The notes: generated by a model from the letters alone, not told the origin. A DNA stretch of 64,000 nt from Leptospira kemamanensis (GCF_004769665.1 NZ_RQGG01000032.1:310001-374000); one strand, 5' to 3'. Positions 43,116 through 52,539 are shown, numbered from the stretch's first letter. Translations and numbers: made by a program.

Positions 43116-45614
43116 TTATTCGTGAATGTAACCCCATGTTTCTAATATTTTTTTTACTTCCTTTCCCATCTCTTTTTGCACCTCAGACTCTCCCGATCCA
43201 CTGAAGGCACCATCGTTGTATATCCATGGTAGAGGAGATTGCAAGAGTCCATCAGGTTGTCGTTCCGAAACAATTAAGTCTTCGATATGATTCATGGACC
43301 TTTGGTATTCCAATCCATACCTTCCAAAACGAACAGGGATCGTTTTTCCATTCCGCGTGAATTGAAAGAAAGCACCGAGTTCGGGGTTCACTGTTTTCAG
43401 AATGATTTCTTCTGGTTGGATCGTCTTTTTGGTTTTGGTTTCAAGGGAAGTCTTGTGATCCCTTGCTTCTATTGATTCTCTTGTGTCCCGAGTCTCTTTT
43501 GCTACCGAAATAGTTTTCGCAGAACCGGAAGAAATTTGCACCGTTTCTGGTGCGACCCAATCATAAATCGAACCTTGCACATTCAAAGACAAATAGTCAC
43601 GACAGATCGCTTCCTCACAAGGTGGGATCCAAATCCTAAGTCCATTTCGTTTCAGAAAATTTTCTCGTCGGAAGTCGGCTCTTGCTTGTAACAAAAGAGT
43701 TTCTCCTTCTTTTTCAGAACTTAAGTTTCGTAATTCTTTTGGATCTTTTTGTAAGTCGTACAATTCTTCGGCCATCGTATGGGGTTCCCCCGCTGAAGTT
43801 CGCCTAACGGTCGTAAATCCAGGATAACGACGGATGTACTTATAAGATTCTGTGCGTACGGATTCCGACATTCGTCCTTCTGTATAAATAAACTTCTCCG
43901 TGGGACAAGAATTGGATTGTAAAATGCAGGTCGCATAATCGACACCTTGGTAAGTTGCATTCTCTGGTTTTAAATCCAAAAATCCAAGGATGGTCGGTGC
44001 CAAGGACATTAAAGAGGACTGCCCAGGAATTCGGATTTGCGTTTGAGATTGCGAATTTTTGATTCCATCGATTTGGGAAACTGATTCTTTTCCCATTTTG
44101 TTTTGGATGGGCATACGTTTGACAATCGGGTAACGATGGGGCAAAGAATTATGATCTTCGCTAAACAGTGATTTGTCTTTTCCAACCACCACAGTTTCTG
44201 CGATAGACTTAGGTAATTTGATAAAATAAGGCACATTGATTTCTTCATCATAATGAGTTTCCCCATGTCCAAACCTGGTTTGCATAATGAAGTGGTAACT
44301 ATAATCGTGTTCGGGACTGAAAAGTTCGCCATGATCCCCCGTTACGATGATCATCGTTTCTTCGTAAGTGCCGAGTTCTTTTAGTTTGTTCACCAATCGA
44401 CCAATTTCTCTGTCAGTATAATGCATCTCCCCTAAGTAACGTTTTACGGGAGATTCATATCGAAAAAATTCCGAATCAGGAACAATGCTTCTAACTGCTT
44501 TCATATCTTCAGGAGGAGGTGAATAGGAAGCATGTGGAGTGTTCAAATTAAAATGTAAAAAATAAGGAATGTCTTTTTTTTCAGACACAAACTCAATTGC
44601 ATGGTTTGTGAGAACTTCTGTATCAACTATGTCCATCCCCACTTGGAAGGAATTGTGAAATCCCAAATCCAAACCCACAGTGGTATAATCCAAAAAGAAA
44701 ACATTATTCATAATCGTTTTGGAATAATACCCGGCTTCTCGAAAGGTTTTGGCTAAATTGTCTCTTTTTTTCCCATAATACACTTTTCGTTGGTAAGGTT
44801 TGGTCGAAAACCAAGAATTCCCCAAACCAAGGTTAGACGAATATTCCGAATGGAAAAAAGACATCATGGAAGGTTTTGTCCAATTTCCATTGGCGAACGG
44901 ATTTTCAAAAAAAACAGATTCCTTTGCCAACTGGTCAAGGACAGGTGTGACGGAATGACGATATCCATAGGCACCTAAAAAATCTTTTCTTGCCGAATCA
45001 ATTACGATGAGAATGACGGATTTGGGTTTTTCGGAAATTTTCTTTGACTCACCAAAACCATCTGGATATAACAAAGGTTCACCGACAAAAAGATGACTGT
45101 CCCGACTTTCCCAAACAAGTCGTAAATCCCCATCAAGTGTCACAGAAGTTTCTTTTTTGATCCATTGTTCTTTTGTGGTTCCGGAAAAATCCCATTCCTT
45201 GAGGAGGTTTGACTGGGAATAGAACTTCAATTTTCCTTTTACCGAAGATTGAAATTCATATTCGCCTAACAGACCCACTAACGAAGAAAATTGATAGGTC
45301 CCTTTGGGAAGGGTAAATTGGTATTCCTGGCCTGGAGGAAAATAAATCGCATCTAACGAATGGTTTAAAAATATCTCTTTGTTTGTATTAAAGGTGATCT
45401 GTGTGTTTTCCCATTTGCGCGAGAGAGGAAGGTCACTTTGCCTTCCTGGATTTTTTTTCCAATGGTAAGGGAGAAGGTCCTTCGCAATTTTGATTTTGGA
45501 ACGAGCGTGTTTTAATTCCAAAACCAAATCCACTGGGAAACGGGATTCCGAATTGTTCAAACACTGAATGAGACAAAAACAAAGGATGGGGGCGAAGGTT
45601 AGGATCTTTCGCAT
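43116..45614 (-). CDS. Sulfatase/alkaline-phosphatase-fold lipoprotein with Thr nucleophile
   Basis: Predicted exported lipoprotein of 832 residues (signal ends CFCLIQC). A beta-rich N-terminal domain (about 30-190) precedes the sulfatase-fold domain, which has the metal-binding VILIVIDSARKDFLGAYGY near residue 205, VTGDHGELF near 420 and FGHGETHYDEE. At the nucleophile position the classic C/S-x-P-x-R is replaced by NWTKPSMMSFF with Thr near residue 246 and no Arg, as in phosphoethanolamine or lipoteichoic-acid-type transferases. It is therefore unlikely to be a formylglycine sulfatase; a phosphotransferase or phosphodiesterase acting on envelope glycans or lipids is more plausible. Divergent from the lipase operon. 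Confidence 0.82.
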   Translation of the reverse strand: MRKILTFAPILCFCLIQCLNNSESRFPVDLVLELKHARSKIKIAKDLLPYHWKKNPGRQSDLPLSRKWENTQITFNTNKEIFLNHSLDAIYFPPGQEYQFTLPKGTYQFSSLVGLLGEYEFQSSVKGKLKFYSQSNLLKEWDFSGTTKEQWIKKETSVTLDGDLRLVWESRDSHLFVGEPLLYPDGFGESKKISEKPKSVILIVIDSARKDFLGAYGYRHSVTPVLDQLAKESVFFENPFANGNWTKPSMMSFFHSEYSSNLGLGNSWFSTKPYQRKVYYGKKRDNLAKTFREAGYYSKTIMNNVFFLDYTTVGLDLGFHNSFQVGMDIVDTEVLTNHAIEFVSEKKDIPYFLHFNLNTPHASYSPPPEDMKAVRSIVPDSEFFRYESPVKRYLGEMHYTDREIGRLVNKLKELGTYEETMIIVTGDHGELFSPEHDYSYHFIMQTRFGHGETHYDEEINVPYFIKLPKSIAETVVVGKDKSLFSEDHNSLPHRYPIVKRMPIQNKMGKESVSQIDGIKNSQSQTQIRIPGQSSLMSLAPTILGFLDLKPENATYQGVDYATCILQSNSCPTEKFIYTEGRMSESVRTESYKYIRRYPGFTTVRRTSAGEPHTMAEELYDLQKDPKELRNLSSEKEGETLLLQARADFRRENFLKRNGLRIWIPPCEEAICRDYLSLNVQGSIYDWVAPETVQISSGSAKTISVAKETRDTRESIEARDHKTSLETKTKKTIQPEEIILKTVNPELGAFFQFTRNGKTIPVRFGRYGLEYQRSMNHIEDLIVSERQPDGLLQSPLPWIYNDGAFSGSGESEVQKEMGKEVKKILETWGYIHE

Positions 45615-45697
45615 TTGGAACCAGTTTGCAAAACAGCTTTCCTAAGAATAGGAAAAGTTGTTTCTTTTTAGGTTTCGATCGTCCATCCTTGACATCT

Positions 45698-46564
45698 ATG
45701 AGTAATTGGGAACAAGCCTACTCCCGCGAGGAGTCTACCTTTCTAAACAAAGATGGTGGTAAAATTTATTACCAGATCTACCGACCTAAGTCTGGGGTCA
45801 AACGTGTGCTCGTTGTCCACCATGGAATTGGGGAACACGGCGGACGTTACAATTTTTTGTTGGAAGCAATGGCGGAACGAAATTATGCCATTTACCTCAT
45901 CGACTGCCGTGGTCATGGTAAGTCCGATGGTCGCCGAGGGGTCATCACGCATTTTTCAGATTTTTTTGCTGACTTAAAACAACTCATCGACATCGCCAAA
46001 CAAAACGAAGGTGTGAGTAAGGTTACCTTACTTGGTCACTCTATGGGTGCTGCGATCACTTTCCTATATACAGCAACTGACAATTACCAAAATGATTTGG
46101 ATGCTTACATTTGTAGTGCTCTTCCGATCAAAGTCAAAACTGACCTTGTGATTGACATTAAAAAAGCAGCAGGTGGATTTTTAGCAAAAGCACTTCCCAC
46201 TCTTACTATCCCAACGGGTCTCAATGTGAATCTTATTTCTCGTGACAAATCAGTTGTGGATGCTTATGTCAAAGATCCACTGGTTCACGGAAATGTGTGT
46301 GCGTATTTAGGAGATTACCTTCTCAATTGTTACACACTCGCATTGGAATCAGCAGAAAAAATCAAAGTTCCGATTTACATGTTCCATGGAAAGGAAGACC
46401 AAATTGCACTTCCACAAGGAACAGAGGATGCATTCGAACGAGTTGCATCCAAAGACAAAACCAAAAAACTTTTTGATGATTTATACCATGAAACCATGAA
46501 CGAACTTCCTAAAGACAGAGCGATCGTCTTAAAAGAGTTAGTTGCTTGGATCGACAAACACTAA
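45698..46564 (+). CDS. Monoacylglycerol lipase / lysophospholipase-like hydrolase
   Basis: Cytosolic alpha/beta hydrolase of the PldB/hydrolase_4 family, 288 residues. It has the [23 protein letters not shown] opening typical of monoglyceride lipases, [13 protein letters not shown], the nucleophile elbow [10 protein letters not shown] (Ser near residue 117), the acid in [12 protein letters not shown] and the final His in [13 protein letters not shown]. The ATG at 45698 is chosen because homologous text begins shortly after; an upstream TTG at 45626 would add an unlikely N-terminus. First gene of a probable operon with two MaoC-like dehydratases (gap 13 bases), suggesting lipid turnover or mycolate-like fatty acid work. 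Confidence 0.88.
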   Translation: MSNWEQAYSREESTFLNKDGGKIYYQIYRPKSGVKRVLVVHHGIGEHGGRYNFLLEAMAERNYAIYLIDCRGHGKSDGRRGVITHFSDFFADLKQLIDIAKQNEGVSKVTLLGHSMGAAITFLYTATDNYQNDLDAYICSALPIKVKTDLVIDIKKAAGGFLAKALPTLTIPTGLNVNLISRDKSVVDAYVKDPLVHGNVCAYLGDYLLNCYTLALESAEKIKVPIYMFHGKEDQIALPQGTEDAFERVASKDKTKKLFDDLYHETMNELPKDRAIVLKELVAWIDKH

Positions 46565-46577
46565 GGAGAAAATGCCA

Positions 46578-47015
46578 ATGGCAATAACAAAAGATATAGT
46601 TGGAAAAAAACTAGATCGTTTTGATTTCACTGTGGAACGAGGAAAAATTAAAGAATTTTGCCTCGCCATCAACGAAAAAAACCCAATCTATTTTGACGTA
46701 GAAGAAGCAAAAAAAGCTGGATACTCTGATGTTCCTGCTCCACCAACTTTCCCTACCGTCATCATGTTTTGGGGTTACCCAAAGATTTGGAACGATATGG
46801 CAGAACTCGGTATCGACCTTTCCAAAATCCTTCACTTGAAAGAAGAATATACGTACCACAAAATCCTTTATCCAGGCAAAGTGTACGCACAATCTGAAAT
46901 CTCCGACGTAAAAGTGGGAAGAGCAGAAATTGTAACTTTCAAAACAACAATCTATGATGAAAAAGATGATCCAATCCTTTCAGCAGAGATGGCGATTTTC
47001 ATTCGTAAGGATTAA
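46578..47015 (+). CDS. MaoC-like dehydratase, N-terminal half type (FAS1_DH)
   Basis: Hotdog-fold protein of 145 residues. The pattern [59 protein letters not shown] matches the MaoC_dehydrat_N half that, in actinobacterial HadA/HadC, pairs with a catalytic partner. It lacks the D-x-x-P-I-H catalytic motif. That motif is present in the next gene, so the two products probably form a heterodimeric (3R)-hydroxyacyl dehydratase. AAGGAG lies nine bases before the ATG at 46578 and only three before the ATG at 46572, so the later start is favoured. Confidence 0.88.
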   Translation: MAITKDIVGKKLDRFDFTVERGKIKEFCLAINEKNPIYFDVEEAKKAGYSDVPAPPTFPTVIMFWGYPKIWNDMAELGIDLSKILHLKEEYTYHKILYPGKVYAQSEISDVKVGRAEIVTFKTTIYDEKDDPILSAEMAIFIRKD

Positions 47016-47032
47016 TTCCAAGGAGGCAAACT

Positions 47033-47452
47033 ATGGCAAAAATTCAATTTGATAAAGTAGAAGTTGGTCAAACTCTTCCTCCACTAGACGTTCCAGTCAT
47101 CGAACATGCAAATTTAGTTCGTTATGCGGGAGCATCTGGAGATTTTAACCCAATCCACAACGACCCTGATTTCGCAAGAAAAGCTGGTCTCGATGGAACC
47201 ATCTCACATGGTATGTATGTGATGGCACAAGTGGGAAGACTTTGTACTTCTTGGGCAGACCAAAAAGACATCGCTTACTTTGGCGTGACATTCAAAGCCA
47301 TGACGAAACTCGGTGAAAAACTCACGATTGTGGGAACCATCAAAAAGAAATTTGAAAAAGATGGTAAAAAAACTGTAACCGTACTCGTAGAAGCAAAAAA
47401 CGAAGCTGGCGAAGTAAAAGCTGGTGGAGATTTAGTCGTAAACGCAGTATAG
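47033..47452 (+). CDS. MaoC-like (R)-specific hydratase/dehydratase, catalytic half
   Basis: Hotdog-fold hydratase of 139 residues. The active-site motif YAGASGDFNPIHNDPDFARKAGLDGTISHGMYVMAQ holds the catalytic Asp/His pair (about residues 40-45), as in PhaJ and mycobacterial HadB. With the preceding non-catalytic half it should dehydrate (3R)-hydroxyacyl-ACP or -CoA during fatty-acid elongation, or hydrate enoyl-CoA in degradation; direction is not decided here. ATG with a very strong AAGGAGG. Last gene of the lipase-MaoC-MaoC operon, followed by a large hairpin. Confidence 0.93.
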   Translation: MAKIQFDKVEVGQTLPPLDVPVIEHANLVRYAGASGDFNPIHNDPDFARKAGLDGTISHGMYVMAQVGRLCTSWADQKDIAYFGVTFKAMTKLGEKLTIVGTIKKKFEKDGKKTVTVLVEAKNEAGEVKAGGDLVVNAV

Positions 47453-47464
47453 ACAACTAACAGC

Positions 47465-47510
47465 ACACAGATACTGGGAAAGGGAATAACTCCTTTTCCT
47501 TTATCTGTGT
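47465..47510. terminator. Long interrupted hairpin between convergent operons
   Basis: ACACAGATA (47465-47473) pairs with TATCTGTGT (47502-47510). Inside, GGAAAGGG (47477-47484) pairs with CCTTTTCC (47492-47499) with one G-U, leaving a 7-base loop. The structure sits between the MaoC operon and the convergent WG-repeat gene, but no T-run follows on either strand, so it is a probable bidirectional barrier rather than a classic terminator. Confidence 0.6.
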
Positions 47511-47574
47511 CTGTGAAACCTACAATCATTCGCATAAGATTTGTAAAGCGAATATCCCCTTCCCTCTAAATCTT

Positions 47575-48162
47575 TTACTTCAATTTCACATTTAAAATTT
47601 TCCCATCCTGCTTCACTTCCGCAGAACGTCTTTTCGCATCAATGTTTAGGATTGCTTCATATTCGATGGGAAGGACAATTTTGCCTTTTTTGTTTAAGAT
47701 TCCGTACTTACCGCCTACAATTCGTTTGTGTTCGCCTTCTGGTTGCAACTCACATCCATTACACACAAGCGCATATCCATTTTCGAAAGGATAGGCAAAA
47801 TCATACAGGGCTTCGATGACCTTTTGGCATCGTTCATTGTGAAACCCCATCTTTCCCTCTTCCACATAACGTGCGAGTGATTCGGAAATGTAATCTGGGC
47901 CATTGTCATAGAGAAAACTTTCTAATAAAAATTTGTTTTTTGCATCGATACAAATCCATTTGTTTTTCGAAACTACGAAAGCGACACCCGATTTGGTAAA
48001 TTCCATGGCTTGTTCGTACTGGGGTTTGATGATGACTTTCCCTTTTTTGTCTTTGAAACCAAACAAACCATTTTCTTCAAAGGATGAAACTCCTTTGGTT
48101 TGGGCAAACAAGGAACCAGTCAAAAACAACATCGAAACAAGAAAGATTTTTTGGTACATCAT
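47575..48162 (-). CDS. WG-repeat exported protein
   Basis: Exported protein of 195 residues with a signal peptide (IFLVSMLFLTGSLFA). At least three WG repeats are visible: LFGFKDKKGKVIIKPQYEQAMEF, KMGFHNERCQKVIEALYDFAYPF and KYGILNKKGKIVLPIEYEAI, a beta-rich module of unknown role found mainly in Bacteroidetes and spirochaetes. Two ATG codons are adjacent; GGAG is three bases before the first and six before the second, so the second (48159) may be used. Begins 14 bases after the VanX-like gene and is probably co-transcribed with it. Confidence 0.85.
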   Translation of the reverse strand: MMYQKIFLVSMLFLTGSLFAQTKGVSSFEENGLFGFKDKKGKVIIKPQYEQAMEFTKSGVAFVVSKNKWICIDAKNKFLLESFLYDNGPDYISESLARYVEEGKMGFHNERCQKVIEALYDFAYPFENGYALVCNGCELQPEGEHKRIVGGKYGILNKKGKIVLPIEYEAILNIDAKRRSAEVKQDGKILNVKLK

Positions 48163-48176
48163 ACTCTCCGAAAATA

Positions 48177-48917
48177 CTAATCTTTTAATTCTTCAAAAGG
48201 AATGTCCAACACTTCAAAGCCAACACAGTCCAAAAAATCAAAATGCCACCACTCGGTTTTGTTCACACGAAAGCCGTATTGAGACAAAATTTGAATCAAG
48301 ATTTCACGATTTTGTTTGACGATTGGATCCGAGACAGGTGCGTCTGCCCATGCTGCTTTTTCAAAGGAATCATATTTGGTAGGCATTTTGATTTCCTGTT
48401 TAGTTTTCCTATCCACTAAAGTGAGATCAATCGCACAACCTTTGTTATGCTTTGATCCTGTTTTCGGCGAGGCAACATAACGTGTGTCTTTTATAATTTC
48501 ATAAAATCTAACTGTCGCGCGGTAAGGTCTATAGGCATCATAAATTTGGATGGAGTATCCCAATTTTAAAAATTCCATTTGAGCGTTTCGTAAGGCATCG
48601 GCAACGGGCCTTCTGGCAAATGCTTTTGCTTCATTGTAAATGGATTGCCCTGTAAAATTGTCTTTGGTTGCATATTTGATGTTCAAAACAATTTCTGGAA
48701 TGGTTTCTAAGTTGACTAGTTCCCGTTTGGGATCCTTTTCCAAACTGGTTTTGTATGCTTTGAGCCCTAACACTTGAAGTGTTGTTGGATTGGCTTCTGC
48801 TACAATCGGCAAATTGAGCAAGGTATCACATAGGTAGAGGGAAAAAATTCCCACAACGAGTGAAGTCCAGATAGAATTGAATTTCGATATCATTATCGAT
48901 TTCGTTTTGCCTAACAT
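48177..48917 (-). CDS. D-Ala-D-Ala dipeptidase-like M15 peptidase (VanX/DdpX family)
   Basis: Zinc peptidase of the VanX group, about 246 residues including an N-terminal membrane/signal segment (TSLVVGIFSLYLCDTLL). The family signature is complete: DAYRPYRATVRFYEI, SKHNKGCAIDLTLVD (SxHxxGxAxD zinc motif) and TEWWHFDF (ExxWxH zinc motif). Exported members cleave D-Ala-D-Ala in wall precursors or recycle it. The ATG at 48917 is chosen because GGGGGTGAG lies just upstream; a GTG six codons earlier and an ATG further in remain possible. Without VanA/VanH neighbours there is no case for vancomycin resistance; wall recycling is more likely. Confidence 0.9.
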   Translation of the reverse strand: MLGKTKSIMISKFNSIWTSLVVGIFSLYLCDTLLNLPIVAEANPTTLQVLGLKAYKTSLEKDPKRELVNLETIPEIVLNIKYATKDNFTGQSIYNEAKAFARRPVADALRNAQMEFLKLGYSIQIYDAYRPYRATVRFYEIIKDTRYVASPKTGSKHNKGCAIDLTLVDRKTKQEIKMPTKYDSFEKAAWADAPVSDPIVKQNREILIQILSQYGFRVNKTEWWHFDFLDCVGFEVLDIPFEELKD

Positions 48918-49029
48918 AAACTCACCCCCTATCACGACTCCATTTGTACTAATTTTAAAGCTGTATTGAGTTTAGCTGATTTCGAATCTCTCTTTTGCTC
49001 CAAATCCATTATATTTGGTGACTCTGTAC

Positions 49030-49911
49030 TTATGTATTTTCTTTCCCTAAGGTTTCTTGTGATTCTAAAAGAGGTTCATACATCATCCAAGCGATATTTT
49101 CAGTCACCAATTGGTCTTCGATCATCTCCTTTGTCTCTTTGGAGAAAACCTTTCTACGAATGGTATTTCGCCTGGTATACCCACCCCAAGGTTCTGCATG
49201 GAAGGCATGATAAGATTCATAGACAGTATATGCGAAAGGAATGATGACATCGGTTTTCCATTCTCCGTTTAACTCACCTTTGTTGATCCAAAGATGAAGG
49301 ACAAATGGTTGTTTGGTATTGTTTTGAATTTGTAAATCAATGTAATTATAAGAGAGAGTCGCACCTGATCCAAAAGGCAGGGTTCGATTGGAATCAGGAA
49401 AAATATCAAAACTATGGCGCCATCTTTCTTTGACCGTTAATGGAGTATGGAGTGTCATCCAATAAATTAAATTGGCCATTTGGCATAGACCCCCACCTGT
49501 TCGTTCCACAAAACCGCCGTTTTTCAACTGCATGCCTGGAAGATATCCTTTTCTTTTGGTAGGTCTTCCCACTAAATACCAAAAAGAAAATACTTGGCCA
49601 GGTTCTAAAATAAGTCCGTTTAATTTTGATAAGGCGATTGATAAGTTTACTTTTTTATTTTCCTGCAAATACATTGGCACATCTTTTAATTTGCGGTAAA
49701 TGGGGGAATGGTGTTTGAAAACGGAGATCGGAAATTCTTTTTCCATGGTTTGCGTATCCAAACGTTTGGTTGCAAATGTTTTTCGTTCGCATAACCATCG
49801 CAAGTATCGTTTCCATTGAAAATAAAGTTTTCCCAAAAAAAGTCTGAGTTCACTCCTTTGGACTTTTTTAGGAAAAAGTGTAGAGGAGGTTTTTCTGAAT
49901 CTAAATCCCAT
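49030..49911 (-). CDS. VanW-family protein
   Basis: Protein of the VanW family, about 293 residues from the ATG at 49911 (an upstream in-frame start would overlap the next gene by 155 bases and has no family support). The VanW core is clear: NLSIALSKLNGLILEPGQVFSFWYLVGRPTKRKGYLPG, then RTGGGLCQMANLIYWMTL and ERWRHSFDIFPDSNRTLPFGSGATLSYNYIDLQIQN. Biochemical function of VanW is unknown; it is linked to cell-wall and glycopeptide contexts. It lies upstream of the VanX-like gene on the same strand, an arrangement also seen in vancomycin clusters but here without ligase genes. Ends of this and the previous gene overlap by 11 bases. Confidence 0.87.
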   Translation of the reverse strand: MGFRFRKTSSTLFPKKVQRSELRLFLGKLYFQWKRYLRWLCERKTFATKRLDTQTMEKEFPISVFKHHSPIYRKLKDVPMYLQENKKVNLSIALSKLNGLILEPGQVFSFWYLVGRPTKRKGYLPGMQLKNGGFVERTGGGLCQMANLIYWMTLHTPLTVKERWRHSFDIFPDSNRTLPFGSGATLSYNYIDLQIQNNTKQPFVLHLWINKGELNGEWKTDVIIPFAYTVYESYHAFHAEPWGGYTRRNTIRRKVFSKETKEMIEDQLVTENIAWMMYEPLLESQETLGKENT

Positions 49912-51172
49912 AGTTTTGTTTTCTCTGGATAAAACTAGGACGTGTCCGGTAAGGATTTTTCCAAGACTTGGCAACAGATAGGAGTTTTGAATTTCTTTTC
50001 TCCAACCACTGGATGTAATGTTGCCAATCTTTCTCGAATACCAATTGGTATTCACCTAATGGTTCGATCATAGAAAAAATAGGTTGGTGATTCTCCTGAC
50101 TTGCTCGTAAATTTTGAAATCGGATTCCATACACAAGTCTATAAATTTGAGTCTGCGATGGCATTTCGTTGATTGCTTTCTCATCTGGTTCCCAAGACAA
50201 ACAATCCTTTCGAAATTGAAAATGGTAATATTCACAAAATCCATGGTGAGCTACAAGTAAACCATTGTCCGAAATAGATGCGGCCTTCTCTCCAGGATTC
50301 CACATATCTTCATATGGATAACGAAAAAGATGGGGAGATTGTAAAAAAGTATAAATCCATAAAACAAAACTGAGAACTGTGAATACACTTTCTTTGCGAT
50401 TAGCGAGGGTAAAAAGAGAACCAATGAGTAAAACCGAAATCAAAATTCGAAATTGGATATCGGCAAAATGAAAGATTGGTATTACGAGGATTAAACTAAG
50501 AAAAGAAATGGTTTTGTAGATCGATTGGTGCGAAGGAAAGACATTCTTTCCAAAGAGCAAACGAATCCAATCCCAAACGATCCCCACACCCACCATTCCA
50601 TACGCCGCAAAAACAGGGAATGTTTTGGTATCTACCACAAAACGTTCGTTTGTATTATTTTCAAACAAGTAAGGTAATACCAAAGCAGATAAAAATAGAA
50701 TCAAACGATATTTTCGAGGGATCCGGTACAAAACCAAAATTCCGAGTCCCAGTACTCCCACCATGGTATGAAACCAGGTCGCGAGAAAAAAATAAATCCC
50801 AGAACCAAACCATCTAACGATTTCTGTGGGAACGGATCGAGAAAGATACATCGCAATGCTAATCAGGAGAAACCCAAGAGCCCATGCTTGTTTAGGATAT
50901 AAAAATCCTATCAAGATCACCATAACACTAGGAAACAAATTCCATATGTCAGTATGCGATTTTAAAAGAAACCGTGAAAGAGTAAGACAAAACAGGAGCC
51001 AAACAGATGTTAGAATTTGAAAAATGTAGAGACTGTCATCGTTCACTCCCAAAATAGAGAAGAGAAATGCGACGATGTGAAAAACGGGAGATCTGTCTGG
51101 TGAATGCAATTCCCCCGTTTCTAACAGGGAAATTGCTTGGACACCATACCAATAAATATCCTTTCCAAACAA
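49901..51172 (-). CDS. Polytopic membrane protein, possibly envelope glycan transferase or polymerase
   Basis: Integral membrane protein of 423 residues with about nine helices and a roughly 130-residue C-terminal soluble tail rich in aromatic residues. The loop after the first helix (ETGELHSPDRSPVFHIV) is in the position where GT-C and EpsG-like proteins carry functional residues, but no signature is firm. Neighbours point to the envelope: VanW downstream (11-base overlap) and a glycan-binding lipoprotein upstream, whose stop codon lies seven bases before this start. Likely one operon of three. Function remains a guess. Confidence 0.65.
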   Translation of the reverse strand: MFGKDIYWYGVQAISLLETGELHSPDRSPVFHIVAFLFSILGVNDDSLYIFQILTSVWLLFCLTLSRFLLKSHTDIWNLFPSVMVILIGFLYPKQAWALGFLLISIAMYLSRSVPTEIVRWFGSGIYFFLATWFHTMVGVLGLGILVLYRIPRKYRLILFLSALVLPYLFENNTNERFVVDTKTFPVFAAYGMVGVGIVWDWIRLLFGKNVFPSHQSIYKTISFLSLILVIPIFHFADIQFRILISVLLIGSLFTLANRKESVFTVLSFVLWIYTFLQSPHLFRYPYEDMWNPGEKAASISDNGLLVAHHGFCEYYHFQFRKDCLSWEPDEKAINEMPSQTQIYRLVYGIRFQNLRASQENHQPIFSMIEPLGEYQLVFEKDWQHYIQWLEKRNSKLLSVAKSWKNPYRTRPSFIQRKQNYGI

Positions 51173-51178
51173 TGGGAT

Positions 51179-52471
51179 TTAGTTGGAAATTTGAACTTTT
51201 TTGCCCATCATTTCGATGCCATTTGCGTTCTTTTTCACGGTTAAGGTATCACTAAAGATGACGGTCGATTTTTCTTCCGTGGTTTCTGAATATGGGCTAT
51301 TGGAATCTAAACTTTGAGTTACTACTTTGTGATCCCTTCCAAAAATTTTAATTTTTGCTTCAGTGGCATTGGCTTCTAAGAAAACCCAGTTACCATCTAA
51401 CACACGTTTTTCCTTTAAATCATCTAACCAAATGACAAAAGAACCATTCGAGCGAAATACATAATCCATTCTACCTTCAGGAATGTCTGCAAAATAAGCT
51501 TTGTTAACAACACCTGCTAAAATTGTGTTTTTGGATTTTTTCAAAATTTCATCTCTGAAATCTTTTGCGTTTTGATCCAATACGGTATAACGTTTTCCTT
51601 TTTCTCCCAGGAAAATGATCTCTGCAATCACTGTGTCTTTCCAAGTTTTCCCTGTTCTCACTTTTTTGATGGTAAAGGTGAATGTTTTCCCCGATAGAAT
51701 TTTGGGAAAAAAGATTCTTTGTCCACCTTGTTTGTCAGCAATTGGAAGTGTAAAGGAATCAGATCCATTCGATACTAATAATTCGGTAACAGAACCATTT
51801 TTGTGAAACAGTGCATCTAACCTTTGGTAACCATTAAAAATTTCGATTCCTGCTAAATCAATTTTATCGTCCAGTTCTACTTGGAACGATTCCCCAACAC
51901 CATCGGTTTTGACACCTTCCACCCAGGCAAAATCAATACTTCCATCAAACAATCCGTAGGCGGGATAATTTGGTAGAGTACTACTTGCAGTTACTTGTCC
52001 TTCCACAGGTTCTGGGTAAACAACATCGAGTTTTTTTCCGTTTTTGTAAAAGGATACGGTTTTGATTCCATTTGCTCCATCTGGTAAAAGATAGATCACA
52101 TGAATCCCGTTAGTTTTAATTTTTAATGGAGTTTCTTTGGAACAGTCGAAATTAGTTGTATAATTTCCATCTTTATAAAAGGCCACATATCCTTTTTTCT
52201 CTTGGCATTCGATGGATATTTCATTGAAGTAAGCACGCCCGTCGGTTTTGCCCGCTTGGTTCCATTTGGCACCGTTGGAAAAAAAGATGGTGATCCCATC
52301 CAAACTAGTTTCTGGTTTCCAATGTTTTCCAGGAATGAACACGTTGATAGGGTTCGTTCCATCGGCAGACGATGCAGCTTGAATCCTTTCGATCACGATG
52401 GACGTTTCGATAGAACTATTTTTGCAAAGTAGCAATACGAATGACAAAAGAGTAAAGATGACTTTATTCAA
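51179..52471 (-). CDS. Exported lipoprotein with NADase-type glycan-binding (discoidin-like) domain
   Basis: Predicted lipoprotein of 430 residues; the signal peptide ends in LLSFVLLLC. The central region (about 150-275) reads ASSTLPNYPAYGLFDGSIDFAWVEG, GVGESFQVELDDKIDLAGIEIFNGYQR, then a strand-rich close. This is the pattern of the discoidin-like NADase-type glycan-binding domain common in Leptospira. Flanking beta-rich domains are not recognised. A role in binding surface polysaccharide is inferred from this domain only. First gene of a probable operon with the polytopic membrane protein and VanW. Confidence 0.75.
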   Translation of the reverse strand: MNKVIFTLLSFVLLLCKNSSIETSIVIERIQAASSADGTNPINVFIPGKHWKPETSLDGITIFFSNGAKWNQAGKTDGRAYFNEISIECQEKKGYVAFYKDGNYTTNFDCSKETPLKIKTNGIHVIYLLPDGANGIKTVSFYKNGKKLDVVYPEPVEGQVTASSTLPNYPAYGLFDGSIDFAWVEGVKTDGVGESFQVELDDKIDLAGIEIFNGYQRLDALFHKNGSVTELLVSNGSDSFTLPIADKQGGQRIFFPKILSGKTFTFTIKKVRTGKTWKDTVIAEIIFLGEKGKRYTVLDQNAKDFRDEILKKSKNTILAGVVNKAYFADIPEGRMDYVFRSNGSFVIWLDDLKEKRVLDGNWVFLEANATEAKIKIFGRDHKVVTQSLDSNSPYSETTEEKSTVIFSDTLTVKKNANGIEMMGKKVQISN

Positions 52472-52539
52472 GAAGGATTACCTCGGCAGAAGCAAAGAAT
52501 CTGATACTCTTTTGTTCAGTTCAAGTAAAAAATTGATCG

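Noticed and set aside
48177..49911. Vancomycin resistance cluster
   Set aside because: VanX- and VanW-like genes are present, but no VanA/B ligase, VanH dehydrogenase or VanRS lies nearby; these families have wider wall-related roles.
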